A stretch of 48,061 nucleotides of DNA from the NCBI GenBank assembly GCA_910584265.1, contig CAJTZE010000025.1, positions 1 to 48,061 of the forward strand, in the 5' to 3' direction. The stretch is from an uncultured Dorea sp. (GTDB taxonomy: Bacteria; Bacillota; Clostridia; Lachnospirales; Lachnospiraceae). The notes beneath the pieces are model-generated. The model had not been told where the DNA came from and did no database searches. It was given only the letters and a program-made list of their open reading frames with translations. Below are positions 16,685 through 24,830 of this stretch, one piece after another. Positions within the stretch are counted from its first letter, which is position 1. Every line of letters begins with the position of its first letter. The translations under genes were made by a program, and so were the position numbers.

Positions 16685-17112
16685 CTCAAATCCCCCAATC
16701 TTACATTTTCGCCAAGGGAATAAATCTTCTCCACAAAGCTGTTCATTGTGTCAGAGAACTTCACGCCCTCAGCCGCAGATACCCATTCTACCCGGGTACG
16801 TCCATTTTCCACGCCGATATAATCCAGCATAGAGAACAGCAGCGTCATACGCCTTCTTGCGTAGAAGTTACCGGTGCTGTAATGGCAGTCTCCCGGATGG
16901 CATCCGCACATGATCACTCCGTCCGCTCCCTTTTCAAATGCTCTCAGGATGAACATCGGATTCACACGGCAGGAACAGGGAACACGGATGATCTTCACAT
17001 CGGCCGGGTAGGTAAGGCGGCTGCTTCCTGCTAAGTCAGCTCCTGCATAACTGCACCAGTTACAGCAGAATGCGACGATCTTTGGTTTAAATTCTTTGTT
17101 TTCTAACGACAT
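16672..17112 (-). CDS. flxD: MvhD/FlxD-type iron-sulfur adaptor subunit
   Basis: 146 aa from ATG 17112 (MSLENKEFKPK), which has GGAGGTGG upstream; a longer frame to 17211 only overlaps hdrA. It matches the MvhD/FlxD family that links an electron-donating module to HdrA through a [2Fe-2S] cluster. Expected cysteines lie in FCCNWCSYAGADLAG, RVPCSCRVNPMFIL and VIMCGCHPGDCHYS. Its start overlaps the end of hdrA by 10 bp. Presence of this adaptor directly beside hdrA is the hallmark of bifurcating Hdr complexes. Confidence 0.88.
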   Translation of the reverse strand: MSLENKEFKPKIVAFCCNWCSYAGADLAGSSRLTYPADVKIIRVPCSCRVNPMFILRAFEKGADGVIMCGCHPGDCHYSTGNFYARRRMTLLFSMLDYIGVENGRTRVEWVSAAEGVKFSDTMNSFVEKIYSLGENVRLGDLRCKN

Positions 17113-19091
17113 ATTGCATCCACCTCCGCTATAATCTGTCTGTTTGAGAAGCCCTGCAGGTCCATAGCTCCTGACGGACACGCAACCGTACATGCGCCGC
17201 AGCCCTGGCACAGTGCATTATTTACCACTGCGACACGGCGTGTCTCACGGATGCCGTGGTCGTTGACCTCTTTATCCTCATAGGTAATCGCACCGTACGG
17301 ACATACATTTTCACAAGTAGAGCATCCGTTACACAGCAGGATATCCGACTGCGCGGTACACGGATTGGTCAGCAGCTTATCCTTTGCAAGCAGTCCGATC
17401 GCCTTCACAGCTGCGGCTCCTGCCTGTGCAACGGTCTCCGGAATATCCTTCGGTCCCTGGCATACGCCGGACAAGAAAATACCAGCCGTCGGGGACTCAA
17501 CCGGACGAAGCTTCGCATGAGCCTCTGTCAGGAAGTTGTTGGTATCGATACTTGCTGTCAGCATGGTCGCGATCCTGCGCACATCCGGATTCGGCTCAAT
17601 GGCTGTTGCAAGCACCACCATATCCGCCTCTTTGAGGATCTGCTTATTGTCAAGCAGGTCTGAGCCCTGTACCAGAAGCTTTCCGTCCGGCTGAGGGATA
17701 ACCTTTCCTACCTGACCTTTAATATAATTTACACCGTACTGCTCTACTGCCCTTCTGTAGAACTCGTCAAAGTTCTTGCCCGGAGTACGGACATCAATAT
17801 AAAATACGGTAACATTCACATCCGGATATTTGTCACGGATCAGCATGGCATGCTTTGCTGTGTACATACAGCAGATCTTCGAGCAGTAAGGCTTGCCTCT
17901 GTCGTCAGAGCACCGGCTTCCTACACACTGGATAAATACGATCTCCTTCGGCGCTTTTCCGTCGGAAAGACGCTCTAAGTGTCCGTGAGTTGGTCCTGCC
18001 GCATTCATCACACGCTCTAATTCCAGAGAGGTAATCACATCCTTGCTCTGGCTGTATGCATACTCGTCATACTTGTCAAGATTAATGGTATCGAAGCCTG
18101 TTGCGACTACAATCGCGCCATACTTCTCTGTAACGATCTCGTCCTTCTGCTCATAGTCGATGGCTCCCGCCTGGCATACCTTCGAGCAGACGCCGCATTT
18201 TCCGGTCTTAAACTTGATGCAGGCTTCCCTGTCAATCACCGGAACATTCGGAATTGCCTGTGCAAACGGAGTGTAGATCGCGCTTCTGTTATTCAGACCC
18301 CGGTTAAATTCGCTTGGCGCCTTCTTAGACGGACACTTCTCCTGGCAAACGCCGCAGCCGGTACATTTGTCCATGTCAACGCTTCTGGCCTTTTTACGGA
18401 TATCTACGGTGAAATCTCCCACAAATCCGCTTACCTTCTCCACTTCACTATATGTATAAATCTTTATCTTCTCATGAGCTGAAGCTTCCACCATCTTCGG
18501 CGTCAGGATACATGCGGAGCAGTCCAGTGTCGGGAAGGTCTTGTCAAGCTGTGACATCCTTCCGCCGATGCTCGGCGTCTTCTCCACAATATCTACCTCG
18601 TAGCCCGCGTCTGCAATATCCAGAGCTGTCTGGATACCTGCAATACCGCCGCCGATCACAAGGGCTCTCTTGGTAACGCGGCTCTCTCCCGGCTGGAGCG
18701 GTGTATTTAAATTCACCTTAGCGATTGCCGCCCTCATCAGGATCACAGCCTTTTTCGTTGCCTCCTCCATATCCTTATGGATCCAGGAACAGTGCTCGCG
18801 GATGTTGGCAATCTCAACCATATAGGGATTGAGGCCCGCACGCTCTGCCGCTTTTCTGAATGTAGCCTCATGCATACGCGGTGAACAGGAACATACAACC
18901 ATTCCCGTCAGCTTCTTCTCCTGGATCGCCGCCGCAATCTTCGCCTGTCCTGCCTCGGAACACATATACTGGTAGTCTTCGGCATGGACAACACCCGGCT
19001 CCATATGCGCCATCTCTACTACTTTGCTTACATCTACCGTTGCGGCAATATTACTTCCGCAGTGGCAGACAAATACTCCTATCCTCTGCAC
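17103..19091 (-). CDS. hdrA: Heterodisulfide-reductase subunit A (bifurcating FAD and multi-4Fe-4S subunit)
   Basis: 662 aa. Order of parts: N-terminal Cys-rich domain (GVFVCHCGSNIA, VCSCSPRMHEATF), FAD-binding GGGIAGIQTALDIADAGYE at about residue 150, LDCSACILTPKM, ferredoxin site CTGCGVCQEKCP, a further Cys segment (CGVCSKVCQAGAI), the QCVGSRCSDDRG segment with YCSKICCMYTAKHA, and two C-terminal ferredoxin sites CNGCSTCENVCP and CQGCGACTVACP. In methanogens the HdrA FAD splits electron pairs between a disulfide at HdrB and ferredoxin. The length and layout fit the classic HdrA without a fused MvhD. The gene lies 6 bp after hdrC. Confidence 0.92.
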   Translation of the reverse strand: MQRIGVFVCHCGSNIAATVDVSKVVEMAHMEPGVVHAEDYQYMCSEAGQAKIAAAIQEKKLTGMVVCSCSPRMHEATFRKAAERAGLNPYMVEIANIREHCSWIHKDMEEATKKAVILMRAAIAKVNLNTPLQPGESRVTKRALVIGGGIAGIQTALDIADAGYEVDIVEKTPSIGGRMSQLDKTFPTLDCSACILTPKMVEASAHEKIKIYTYSEVEKVSGFVGDFTVDIRKKARSVDMDKCTGCGVCQEKCPSKKAPSEFNRGLNNRSAIYTPFAQAIPNVPVIDREACIKFKTGKCGVCSKVCQAGAIDYEQKDEIVTEKYGAIVVATGFDTINLDKYDEYAYSQSKDVITSLELERVMNAAGPTHGHLERLSDGKAPKEIVFIQCVGSRCSDDRGKPYCSKICCMYTAKHAMLIRDKYPDVNVTVFYIDVRTPGKNFDEFYRRAVEQYGVNYIKGQVGKVIPQPDGKLLVQGSDLLDNKQILKEADMVVLATAIEPNPDVRRIATMLTASIDTNNFLTEAHAKLRPVESPTAGIFLSGVCQGPKDIPETVAQAGAAAVKAIGLLAKDKLLTNPCTAQSDILLCNGCSTCENVCPYGAITYEDKEVNDHGIRETRRVAVVNNALCQGCGACTVACPSGAMDLQGFSNRQIIAEVDAICR

Positions 19092-19097
19092 TTAGAC

Positions 19098-19487
19098 TCA
19101 CCTCCTATATCTTCTGAATGCACTGACTAATAACTGCTGTGGAAGCTCCGGGTCTAACAGCTCCGGAATCTCATCTGCTAATAGATAATCCTGTCCCTTC
19201 TGGCGCACCACGATCTGTCTTGCGGCGTCGATCAGTTTACCAGGCTTTACATCGCGCGGACATCTCTCCACACATGCAAAACAGGAAAGACATTTCCAGA
19301 GCGACTCAGAATTTACCAGACTCTCAATATCTTCATTAATTACATAAGATACGAACTGATGCGGTTTGATATCCATCTCGTTATAAGACGGACAGGATGC
19401 AGAACATTTCCCGCATTTCATACATTTCAGCGGATTCACGCCGCTGATCTCCTTGATCAGCTCCGCCTGTTTCTTTTCAGAACTCAT
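19098..19487 (-). CDS. hdrC: Heterodisulfide-reductase subunit C
   Basis: 129 aa with two CxxCxxCxxxC sites, CMKCGKCSASCP (about residue 20) and CLSCFACVERCP (about residue 67). HdrC carries electrons from HdrA to HdrB. It is cytosolic, with no haem or membrane segment. Its start overlaps the hdrB stop by one base, so the two are made together. Confidence 0.9.
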   Translation of the reverse strand: MSSEKKQAELIKEISGVNPLKCMKCGKCSASCPSYNEMDIKPHQFVSYVINEDIESLVNSESLWKCLSCFACVERCPRDVKPGKLIDAARQIVVRQKGQDYLLADEIPELLDPELPQQLLVSAFRRYRR

Positions 19488-20281
19488 TACTTCTGCACCT
19501 CCTCTTTCACTCCCAGCGCCTCTGCCAAAATTTCTGTAAAGTAAACAACCGGAAGAGACGCTCCTGTGCTCTTATTCAGATTATACAGACAGAGCGGGCA
19601 GGCTGTGATCAGCATCTCTGCTCCAAAGCCTTCTGCGCTCTCCATAATCTTCTCACACATATTCTTAGACATCTCCTTCTCTTTCAGGGAAATGTAGCCG
19701 CCACAGCATTCGTTGCGGTATGGATAAATCACCGGCTCCGCTCCGATCGCACGGATAAAATCTTCGATAATTTTCGGATTCTCCGGATCGTCAAAGGCAA
19801 GAAGCTTGCTGGGACGTAAGAGCAGGCATCCGTAATAGGCCCCGATCTTCTTCCCCGTCAACGGATTTGTCACCTTTTTCTTCAATTCCTCAAAGCCGAC
19901 TTTATCCCGAAGAACCTCCAGAAAATGAAGAACCTCTGTCTCACCTGCATAAGGCTCGTCAAGCTCCATATAATTATTCGCCCTAGTGCGGATATCCTCC
20001 ACATTCTTCATGTCATCATTGACACGCTTCATCACATGATGACAGGCAGAACACATGGTAACCAAAGCCTGTTCCTTTTCCTTCGCCGCATTCAGAGCAC
20101 GGACACAAGACAGCTTTGTCGCAATCTCATCCGTGCCAAGGGGATAGACGCCGCCGCAGCACTGCCAGTCAGTAATCTCTTCCAGTTCCAATCCCAGCGC
20201 TTTAGCTGAAGCCCTTGCGTAAGCATCCAGATCCTTTGCCTTTGTTCTCAAAGTGCATCCCGGATAATAACTGTACTTCAT
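19487..20281 (-). CDS. hdrB: Heterodisulfide-reductase subunit B with two intact CCG domains
   Basis: 264 aa from ATG 20281 (MKYSYYPGCTL), which has AAAGGA upstream; the longer frame to 20305 has none. Both CCG motifs are complete: PGCTL, QCCGG, CSACHHV in the first, and YGCLLLR, ECCGGYIS, CPLCLYN in the second, so two non-cubane [4Fe-4S] clusters are expected. In methanogens this is where CoM-S-S-CoB is reduced. A bacterium has no such cofactor pair. Possible partners are another disulfide or FrdB. It starts 27 bp after the dehydrogenase gene. Confidence 0.9.
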   Translation of the reverse strand: MKYSYYPGCTLRTKAKDLDAYARASAKALGLELEEITDWQCCGGVYPLGTDEIATKLSCVRALNAAKEKEQALVTMCSACHHVMKRVNDDMKNVEDIRTRANNYMELDEPYAGETEVLHFLEVLRDKVGFEELKKKVTNPLTGKKIGAYYGCLLLRPSKLLAFDDPENPKIIEDFIRAIGAEPVIYPYRNECCGGYISLKEKEMSKNMCEKIMESAEGFGAEMLITACPLCLYNLNKSTGASLPVVYFTEILAEALGVKEEVQK

Positions 20282-20308
20282 AGTTCTCGCTGTCCTTTCT
20301 ATCATATT

Positions 20309-21256
20309 TTATAAGTCAATTTGAGCAATAACCTTCTTCAGTGCGTTAGCGCTTGCTGTCAGCTTCTCTACCTCTTCATCGGTAAGCGCCATCGGAATCT
20401 TGCTCTGAACTCCGTTCGGTCCAACCAATGCAAGAGTGCTCAGGCATACATCCTCAATTCCATACTCTCCATGCATCATAGAAGATACTGTTGTCACAGA
20501 TTCAGAAGCAGACATCAAAATGCTGCATAATCTGCATACGCCTCTGGTTACTGCATAGAAGGTTGCGCCCTTATTAGCGATAATCTCCCCGCCGGATTTC
20601 TGTACATAGGTAAGCATAGCTTCCTTATCCAGCTTCTTAGCTTCCTTGCCAAGCTTCGGCATCATCTCATAATAGTCATCCACATTAACACCTGCAATTC
20701 TGGCTGCAGACCACGGAACAAAAGAAGTATCTCCATGCTCGCCATATACATAGGCATGAATATTTCTCTGTGCAACACCAAAATGCTCGGAAAGACCACA
20801 GCGCAGACGTGCAGAATCTAAGATCGTTCCCGAACCAATGATCTGGTTCTCTGGAAGTCCGGAAATCTTGGTGAATACATATGTCATAATGTCAACCGGG
20901 TTGCTTACGATAATATAAAGAGCGTGCGGTGCAGCTTTTACAATCTCAGGCGTAATCTGCTTTAAGACATTAACATTCGTCTGTGCCAGTTCAATTCTGG
21001 TCTGACCCGGCTTACGGGCAATTCCTGATGTAATGATTACAATATCGGAATCCTTCGCATCCTCATACTCACCTGCAACGATAGAAATCGGATCTCTAAA
21101 GCATGTGCCCTGCTCGATATCCATAACCTCACCTTCAACCTTCTCCTTGTTGATGTCGATCATAACGATCTCAGATGCCATGTCCTCTCCGGACAATGTG
21201 TACGCAATTGTTGAGCCTACGCTTCCTGCTCCAATGATAGTAATTTTGCTGCTCAT
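20309..21256 (-). CDS. mdh: Malate dehydrogenase-like member of the lactate/malate dehydrogenase family
   Basis: 315 aa NAD-dependent enzyme, start ATG 21256 (MSSKITIIGAG) with GAAGGAG upstream; a longer open frame to 21352 lacks a site. The Rossmann motif is GAGSVGST, the dehydrogenase Asp/Arg pair LDSARLR and the catalytic His in YGEHGDTSF. At the specificity loop the sequence is ARKPGQTR: the position that is Gln (Q102) in lactate dehydrogenases is Arg, as in malate dehydrogenases. Such proteins are often named L-lactate dehydrogenase in related genomes. Being first in an operon with fumarase and fumarate reductase, a malate/oxaloacetate role is more likely. A mixed specificity cannot be excluded. 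Confidence 0.8.
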   Translation of the reverse strand: MSSKITIIGAGSVGSTIAYTLSGEDMASEIVMIDINKEKVEGEVMDIEQGTCFRDPISIVAGEYEDAKDSDIVIITSGIARKPGQTRIELAQTNVNVLKQITPEIVKAAPHALYIIVSNPVDIMTYVFTKISGLPENQIIGSGTILDSARLRCGLSEHFGVAQRNIHAYVYGEHGDTSFVPWSAARIAGVNVDDYYEMMPKLGKEAKKLDKEAMLTYVQKSGGEIIANKGATFYAVTRGVCRLCSILMSASESVTTVSSMMHGEYGIEDVCLSTLALVGPNGVQSKIPMALTDEEVEKLTASANALKKVIAQIDL

Positions 21257-21337
21257 CTTTTTTCTCCTTCTGACTTTGTTATTTTCTAGTTTATGATAAG
21301 AGTACAGAAATATGTCGGATTCTGCCCTTACCCGCAA

Positions 21338-21369
21338 ATTATAATACCACATTGATAAGTAATTAACAA
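21338..21369 (-). promoter_or_regulatory. Operon promoter with Rex-type operator
   Basis: On the minus strand a perfect TATAAT lies at 21338-21343, about 85 bp before the mdh start. Directly upstream, 21352-21369 reads (plus strand) TTGATAAGTAATTAACAA, one base off the palindromic clostridial Rex consensus TTGTTAA-N4-TTAACAA. The operator fills the space between -10 and -35, a position where binding blocks transcription. Rex lets go when NADH is high. Confidence 0.65.
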
Positions 21370-21419
21370 GATTTTATTGCGATAGAATGTTAAATAAATA
21401 GCAAATATTTGGCAAAATA

Positions 21420-21479
21420 AAAATCCGCAAAAAATATGCTGTCAATACCGTCTGATAACGCATATTTTTTGTGGATTTT
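21420..21479. terminator. Long bidirectional terminator between sulfite reductase and mdh
   Basis: AAAATCCGCAAAAAATATGC (21420-21439) pairs with the 20 bases 21460-21479 with one mismatch. The arms are A- and T-rich, which supplies T-runs on both strands. It separates the reductase transcript from the mdh-hdr-flx-frd operon. Confidence 0.75.
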
Positions 21480-21550
21480 GTACATTGCACTTATCAGTTT
21501 GTCATGCTCAAACAGGAAAACATTTTTCTTATTTCAGTCCAAGCCCTTTC

Positions 21551-23083
21551 CTATGCCCCTACGTAAGGCTCTGCAAGTTCCTTAAATCTGTCTGCATGAT
21601 TCTCATACCACTCATCAAACTTCATTCCCGCATCAGAGATCTCTTTTCCAAGCTCTTTCAAGAATACCGGAATCTCGGCCTCTGTTACTGTGCCGATCTG
21701 CTCTCCGAACCGTTCTTTCCCTTCTTTGTCACTTCCATTTACCGTAAGCACAAACGCAGGCTGCGGCTTGCCTTCCACCTTTTTCATCGCTCCGCGCAGT
21801 CCGATTCTTCCAATCTGATGCGTTCCGCAGGAAGACGGACAGCCAGAAATATGAATCTTGGGCAGCACGCCGTCCTCATATTCCCATTCCCTCGATGCAG
21901 CCACTAGCTCGGCAAGCATCTTTTGAGAATCTCTCAGTCCAACCTGACAGATAGATGCTCCGATACATGCAACGGATGCTTCAAATTCTGTCTTTGCACT
22001 GTCCTCCGTAATATTAAGGATCTTCTGTGCTTCTGCTCCGGTAAGATTGATCACATACAGCTTTTCATCCGGCGCGATCCGGATCTCTGCCTGATCCATA
22101 TCCTTCACCGCCTCATACAGCTCCTTTAGCTTTGCAGGCGCCGGACAGCCTCCGATCGGATGATATAACACCGCATACAGTCCCTCCTGCTTCTGAGGAA
22201 TGGCTCTTCTGTCATCTGCCTGAGTACCGTCAGATTTCTTTGTTATCACCGGCTGCTCTGCCTGGATATCCAGCTTCTCCTCCTGCATTGCCTCTGCCAG
22301 CTTCTCCTTATATGCCTCTGCATACTGATCCCCCAATACATCCTGCATATACCGGGTTCTCGCCTTGGCGCGGTTCTCATAATTGCCATAGGCAACAAAC
22401 AGCTTTACCATTGCCTTTATATAGTATAGAATCTGGCTTCCCGGAACCGCCTCTGCCACCAGAACGCCCATCTTTGGATTATTTCCAAGCCCGCCTGCAC
22501 TGTAAACGTCAAACAAGCCGTCCTTTCTTGCTGCAAATCCAAGGTCTCGAAATGTTGCATGGGTATGATTTTCCTGCGAGTTAGAAAAGCAGACCTTCAG
22601 CTTCCTGGGAAGCTTCACCGTCTTAATCAATCCCATCAGATACTCGCCCGCCGCTTCTGCAAAAGGAAGCACGTCAAAGTATTCTCCCTTCTCCACGCCC
22701 GACAACGGCGAAGCCATCACATTTCTCGGGTAATCCCCGCCCCCGCCTCTTGTTACGATCCCGTGCTCCAGCGCAGCGACGGCAAGGTCACAGATTGCAT
22801 CCGCACTCAGGTTATGGAGCTGTATCGTCTGGCAGGTTGTAAGATGAACCTTGTCAATCTTATACTGCTCTGCCGACCTGACCACAAAGCCAAGCTTGTC
22901 CACCGAAAGCCTTCCTCCCGGCAGACGGAGCCTTAACATGCCTTCCTTTCCGCCTCTCTGGGCATAGCTTCCGAATCCGCCGGAAAAGCCCTTATACTGG
23001 GGTACCGTAATCTCTCCTGCATAAAACTGTCTGGTTACCTTTTCAAATTCCTCGTAATCTTTCTTCCATTCTATTTCCTGCAT
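21551..23083 (-). CDS. Siroheme-type nitrite/sulfite reductase
   Basis: 510 aa, two repeats of the nitrite/sulfite reductase half-domain. The siroheme/[4Fe-4S] site is complete: CIGASIC (CX5C) and GCPSSCG (CX3C) in the second half near residues 375 and 410. Substrate-handling basic residues lie in RGGKEGMLRLRLPGGRL and HLTTCQTIQLHNL. It should perform a six-electron reduction of sulfite or nitrite with ferredoxin; no flavoprotein partner or reductase subunit is adjacent. It appears monocistronic, starting at ATG 23083 with AAGGAG upstream and ending before a strong terminator. Whether sulfite or nitrite is the substrate cannot be settled from the sequence. Confidence 0.85.
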   Translation of the reverse strand: MQEIEWKKDYEEFEKVTRQFYAGEITVPQYKGFSGGFGSYAQRGGKEGMLRLRLPGGRLSVDKLGFVVRSAEQYKIDKVHLTTCQTIQLHNLSADAICDLAVAALEHGIVTRGGGGDYPRNVMASPLSGVEKGEYFDVLPFAEAAGEYLMGLIKTVKLPRKLKVCFSNSQENHTHATFRDLGFAARKDGLFDVYSAGGLGNNPKMGVLVAEAVPGSQILYYIKAMVKLFVAYGNYENRAKARTRYMQDVLGDQYAEAYKEKLAEAMQEEKLDIQAEQPVITKKSDGTQADDRRAIPQKQEGLYAVLYHPIGGCPAPAKLKELYEAVKDMDQAEIRIAPDEKLYVINLTGAEAQKILNITEDSAKTEFEASVACIGASICQVGLRDSQKMLAELVAASREWEYEDGVLPKIHISGCPSSCGTHQIGRIGLRGAMKKVEGKPQPAFVLTVNGSDKEGKERFGEQIGTVTEAEIPVFLKELGKEISDAGMKFDEWYENHADRFKELAEPYVGA

Positions 23084-23403
23084 TTTCTTTCTCCTTACTT
23101 CTATTATTTCTTAATCATACAATATATACACTATGAATATAGTATATCTATTTAATTCTAAAAATACATTGAATTTTACTGCAAAACAGGGATTCCGTTC
23201 TTCAGGCGGCCACTCGGTTTTGTACCGAAAAGCAGATTCCGTCAATCCCGAAAACAAGCGTCAAAATAATAACGGCCGCCACCTGAAACAAAAGGCTGCG
23301 CAATTAGGAAAATTAAAAAGCCGCCGGTATTTTCCAAAAAATTGTTGGGCTTTCTCTAATTCCGGATAGTAAGTAACAGATGGTATCCCATTATATTCTG
23401 CTT
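23084..23403. other. 320-bp leader between mgtC and the sulfite reductase gene
   Basis: No gene is visible. On the minus strand the first part holds an AAAGCC/GGCTTT stem followed by TTTTT (around 23310-23365), a likely mgtC terminator. A GC-rich imperfect inverted repeat follows (GGCGGCC at 23204-23210 with GGCCGCC at 23274-23280). Near the gene is AT-rich DNA with TATACT/TATATT hexamers around 23125-23150. I considered a T-box or SAM riboswitch but found no matching core. Confidence 0.45.
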
Positions 23404-24096
23404 CTACTGTAACTCCTCTAAAAATTCCACACCTTCCATATTCTGGATTTCATCAATAATCTCCATCCGCCTTTTCCGATGTTTCACTTCAATACAGACA
23501 ATGGCATGAGGACCCTCTCCTTTTATCTTGCTCTTCGTTACTACAAAGCTGCAGACCTTCACATCCATCTTATATAAATTTGAGCGAACCTTAGGCACAC
23601 TCTCTATGGAAGAAAATTCCACATACAAATCAAAGATTCTGGCATACATGTGGGTCCAGATATCCACCTTCATCAGGAACCTTAAGGTGATCATCACAAG
23701 AACCAGCGTAATAAACGCACCCTCTATAAATCCGATTCCAACCGCAAGCCCAAGACAGGCACAGGCCCACAGCCCCGCCGCAGTCGTCAGCCCCCGGACC
23801 TGATTCTTTCCCGTCACAATAATCGTCCCTACTCCGAGAAAACCGACACCGCTGATTACTTGAGCGCCGATACGGGCAATATCCGTACTTCTGTCAAAAT
23901 TCATATAGATATACTCTCCGGTCATCATGACCAGTGCAGAACTCAGACATACCAATACATGCGTTTTGACTCCGGCGCCCCGGCGCTTGATCCCGCGTTC
24001 AACACCAATAATAGTCCCCATCAAAAATGCCGAAACCAGACGGATGATCATTGATCCTATGGACCATCCCTTTGCTATAGACATCAAGTTAATCAT
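23404..24096 (-). CDS. mgtC: MgtC/SapB family membrane protein
   Basis: 230 aa. The N-terminal ~130 residues form four to five membrane helices with the family signature FLMGTIIGVERGIKRRGAG, then THVLVCLSSALVMMTGE and GFLGVGTIIVTGKNQVRGL. The cytosolic C-terminal part (from about residue 150) is an ACT-like domain ending in VEFLEELQ. MgtC proteins are linked to magnesium limitation and phosphate/ATP homeostasis in other bacteria. It is separately transcribed; the neighbour upstream is a pseudogene. Confidence 0.88.
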   Translation of the reverse strand: MINLMSIAKGWSIGSMIIRLVSAFLMGTIIGVERGIKRRGAGVKTHVLVCLSSALVMMTGEYIYMNFDRSTDIARIGAQVISGVGFLGVGTIIVTGKNQVRGLTTAAGLWACACLGLAVGIGFIEGAFITLVLVMITLRFLMKVDIWTHMYARIFDLYVEFSSIESVPKVRSNLYKMDVKVCSFVVTKSKIKGEGPHAIVCIEVKHRKRRMEIIDEIQNMEGVEFLEELQ

Positions 24097-24186
24097 TGTC
24101 CCTTTATCTCTCCTTCAGTATATCTGCTTCTTTTCTTCTGTCCTGCTTGATCCTTATCTACTAAAAATTTTACTATAATCTCTAAT

Positions 24187-24797
24187 TTATTTCAACAGAT
24201 TAAATCCAAAGATCACCGCCCCCAGAACAACAAGAACAATGCCGGTTACCCGGTTCAAAAGCGGCAGCGCTTGCTTTATTTGCAAACTTAGCCGCAATTC
24301 TCGCCCATAGCAGAGTAGATGCAATACAGAAAACCAGACACCATAGATCCGGCAGTCCCCCGATGGCAAAATGGCTGACCGAACCTGTCAACGCAGTAAA
24401 AGTCATAATAAATACACTTGTCCCAACCGCTGTCTTAAGTTCATAACCCAGAATACTGGTCAGTACCAGAAGCATCATCATTCCTCCGCCTGCTCCGACA
24501 AAACCGCAGATAAAGCCAACGCCCGCACCGCAGACAATGGACTGAACCAGCCGCTTCTTCTTATCCACCACATTCATAGCCTCCTTGGTGGTCATAACCG
24601 GCTTCACAATGAATTTAATCCCCAGTATCAATGTCATAAATACAGAAAAGCTTCCGGTATGCTGTTTTCTTATAAAGCCCTGCTTTTCCAAGGATTTCAC
24701 AGCGGCAGATACCTGAGACTTTGACAGATAGCCCCACACATTTGGAATAAAGCGTCTTGATCGCATTCTGATGCTCCCATGGATTAATCGGAATCAT
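24187..24797 (-). pseudogene. Deletion fusion of a MarR-type regulator start with a TauE/SafE permease end
   Basis: It starts at ATG 24797 (MIPINPWEHQN) behind GGAGG. The first ~45 residues, split by a frameshift near 24720, form a MarR-like wHTH segment (LSKSQVSAAVKSLEKQGFI). At about RKQ/HTGSF the sequence jumps into the C-terminal half of a TauE/SafE transporter: FVGAGGGMMMLLVLTSILGY and TSVFIMTFTALTGSVSHFA. A second frameshift near 24265 moves the last helix (VTGIVLVVLGAVIFGFNL) into another frame. TauE/SafE proteins export sulfite or sulfonates, which would suit the sulfite reductase next door, but this copy cannot be functional. Confidence 0.75.
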
Positions 24798-24830
24798 AAT
24801 CGCACCTCCGGTTTTTAGTTCTTTTTAGAA

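Noticed and set aside
20309..21256. Naming the first operon gene L-lactate dehydrogenase
   Set aside because: Arg rather than Gln at the specificity position and the fumarate-operon context favour malate dehydrogenase.
23084..23403. T-box or SAM riboswitch before the sulfite reductase gene
   Set aside because: A GGTGGCGGCC stretch recalls a T-box, but the AGGGTGGNACCGCG core and an antiterminator are absent; no SAM-I core is present.
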